A DNA stretch of 5,398 nucleotides from Methanobacterium sp. PtaU1.Bin242 (lineage in GTDB: Archaea; Methanobacteriota; Methanobacteria; Methanobacteriales; Methanobacteriaceae). The notes below the pieces were generated by a model. It worked only from the letters and a program-made list of their open reading frames with translations. It was not told the origin of the DNA and searched no databases. The position numbers were made by a program, and so were the translations under genes. The stretch spans positions 1 to 5,398 of the forward strand of contig MVQZ01000165.1 of assembly GCA_002067565.1 (NCBI GenBank). Direction: 5' to 3'. This document shows positions 4,630 through 5,398 of the stretch, one piece after another; position 1 is the stretch's first letter; each line of letters opens with the position of its first letter.

Positions 4630-5217
4630 ATGCCAAGGCCTCGAAGATTTAGAAGAATATTAGAAGAGCCACAGATACGTTGTTTTAAGCCAGAAAAAGA
4701 TAATTTGGACTCTGTAGAACCAATTAAAATCACAATAGACGAATTTGAAGCAATAAGACTCAGAGATTATCATGATATCCAGCAGAAAAGATCTGCGGAA
4801 ATAATGGGGATATCACAACCAACCTTCCACAGAATCTTAACATCAGCACGTAAAAAGATATCTAAGGCCTTAATCGATGGGAACATGATAATTATAGTTG
4901 GAGAGGATTACATCACCGATAAAAAAAGGTATAGATGTAATATATGTGGCTTTGAATGGTTTAGCCCTGAAAAAGAATACGAAAAATGCCCTGATTGTCA
5001 ATCTAAAGAAATTGCCCTGGTTTTAGAAGATGATGAAATTGCTAGAACTAAATCTTTAGTGGGTAGAAGGTCTTATGGTGGTCATGGATTAGGTTCAGGT
5101 CCACCAAAAGTTTGTAGGTGCCCAGAATGTGGTTATGAATCTCCTAAAATTAGAACGATACCATGTTCAAATAAAAAATGTCCAAAATGTGAAACTCCGC
5201 TTTGTGGAGCTGATTAA
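4630..5217 (+). CDS. DUF134 (UPF0251) helix-turn-helix protein with two zinc ribbons
   Basis: The 195-residue protein begins MPRPRRFRRI, typical of DUF134 (UPF0251). Residues about 35-82 form a sigma-70-region-4-like helix-turn-helix (TIDEFEAIRL, then SAEIMGISQPTFHRILTSAR). A first zinc ribbon follows, with Cys103/106 and Cys120/123. After a Gly-rich linker (about 145-159: GRRSYGGHGLGSGPP) comes a second cysteine-rich module with Cys162, 164, 167, 179, 184, 187 and 192. Short DUF134 proteins have only the first domain, so this is an extended form. It is probably a cytoplasmic DNA-binding regulator, and the cysteines could hold zinc or sense metal or redox state. DUF134 genes are often near nitrogenase-cofactor-type (NifX/NifB) and Mrp genes. 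A TATA box and two palindromes precede it, and the A2-like gene starts 18 bases after it, suggesting one operon that it may regulate. Confidence 0.87.
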   Translation: MPRPRRFRRILEEPQIRCFKPEKDNLDSVEPIKITIDEFEAIRLRDYHDIQQKRSAEIMGISQPTFHRILTSARKKISKALIDGNMIIIVGEDYITDKKRYRCNICGFEWFSPEKEYEKCPDCQSKEIALVLEDDEIARTKSLVGRRSYGGHGLGSGPPKVCRCPECGYESPKIRTIPCSNKKCPKCETPLCGAD

Positions 5218-5225
5218 ACATAAAT

Positions 5226-5231
5226 GGTGAT
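5226..5231 (+). promoter_or_regulatory. Ribosome binding site of the A2-like gene (decides the start)
   Basis: GGTGAT matches the complement of the archaeal 16S 3' end and stands four bases before the ATG at 5236. In-frame ATG (5224) and GTG (5227) codons overlap this site, so 5236 is the better start. Confidence 0.7.
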
Positions 5232-5235
5232 TGCA

Positions 5236-5398
5236 ATGCATTTTATTGAGATAGAAAATGTAACTAAAACTTTCAACGAAGTAACCGTCTTAAAAAACTT
5301 GAATGTGAAGATTGAAGAGGGTTGTGTTTTAGGTATTTTAGGCAGGAGTGGTGCTGGTAAGTCTGTTTTTATTAATATGTTGCGTGGGATGAAGGATT
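5236..5398 (+). CDS. atwA: ABC-type ATPase, methyl-coenzyme M reductase component A2-like (N-terminal 54 codons, runs off right edge)
   Basis: The visible part is the start of an ABC ATPase domain: MHFIEIENVTKTFNEVTVL, then EEGCVLGILG, with a Walker A motif GRSGAGKS at residues 36-43 followed by VFINMLRGMKD. The block GILGRSGAGKSV...LRGM is characteristic, from memory, of component A2 (AtwA), a protein of about 530 residues with two ABC domains. A2 provides the ATP-driven step of Mcr activation together with McrC, Mmp3, Mmp7 and Mmp17. The nearby mmp7 gene supports the call. The rest of the gene, including Walker B and the second ABC domain, lies outside the window, so another soluble ABC ATPase or a second A2 paralogue cannot be excluded. 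It shares an operon with the DUF134 gene, with an 18-base gap. Confidence 0.75.
   Translation, partial: MHFIEIENVTKTFNEVTVLKNLNVKIEEGCVLGILGRSGAGKSVFINMLRGMKD

Overview
The window is a piece of a methanogen chromosome, most probably a mesophilic member of the Methanobacteriales (Methanobacterium-like). The grounds are a coenzyme M biosynthesis gene (comB), a methanogenesis marker protein 7 gene, the start of an ABC protein resembling Mcr activation component A2, very AT-rich intergenic DNA with archaeal TATA boxes (TTTATATA), and GGTG(AT)-type ribosome binding sites. The left-hand genes also look like the order around MTH1182-MTH1184 of Methanothermobacter, as far as I remember it. No tRNA, rRNA, CRISPR array or insertion sequence was seen.

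Left part, all on the minus strand: the first 46 codons of a small DUF1922 zinc protein run off the left edge (1-140). A 366-base non-coding gap with T-rich termination signals follows (141-506). Next come traB (507-1685) and comB (1692-2360), separated by only six bases and transcribed comB then traB. Upstream of them lies a stand-alone TRAM-domain RNA-binding protein (2486-2704) with its own strong TATA box.

Right part, all on the plus strand: a divergent AT-rich promoter region (2705-3020) leads into an unrecognised 186-residue protein (3021-3581). Its end overlaps by 16 bases the gene for methanogenesis marker protein 7 (3566-4474). After T-rich terminators, a second promoter with two palindromes around its TATA box drives an apparently leaderless DUF134/zinc-ribbon regulator (4630-5217). 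The component A2-like ATPase begins 18 bases after it and runs off the right edge (5236-5398).

How it fits together: ComB makes an intermediate of coenzyme M, whose methylated form is the substrate of methyl-coenzyme M reductase (Mcr). Mmp7 and A2 are known members of the ATP-dependent complex that reduces the nickel of F430 to activate Mcr. The window is therefore largely an Mcr-support neighbourhood. Its least explained parts are the unknown protein coupled to Mmp7, and the cysteine-rich DUF134 regulator that shares an operon with A2 and may control it through the palindromes at its promoter.
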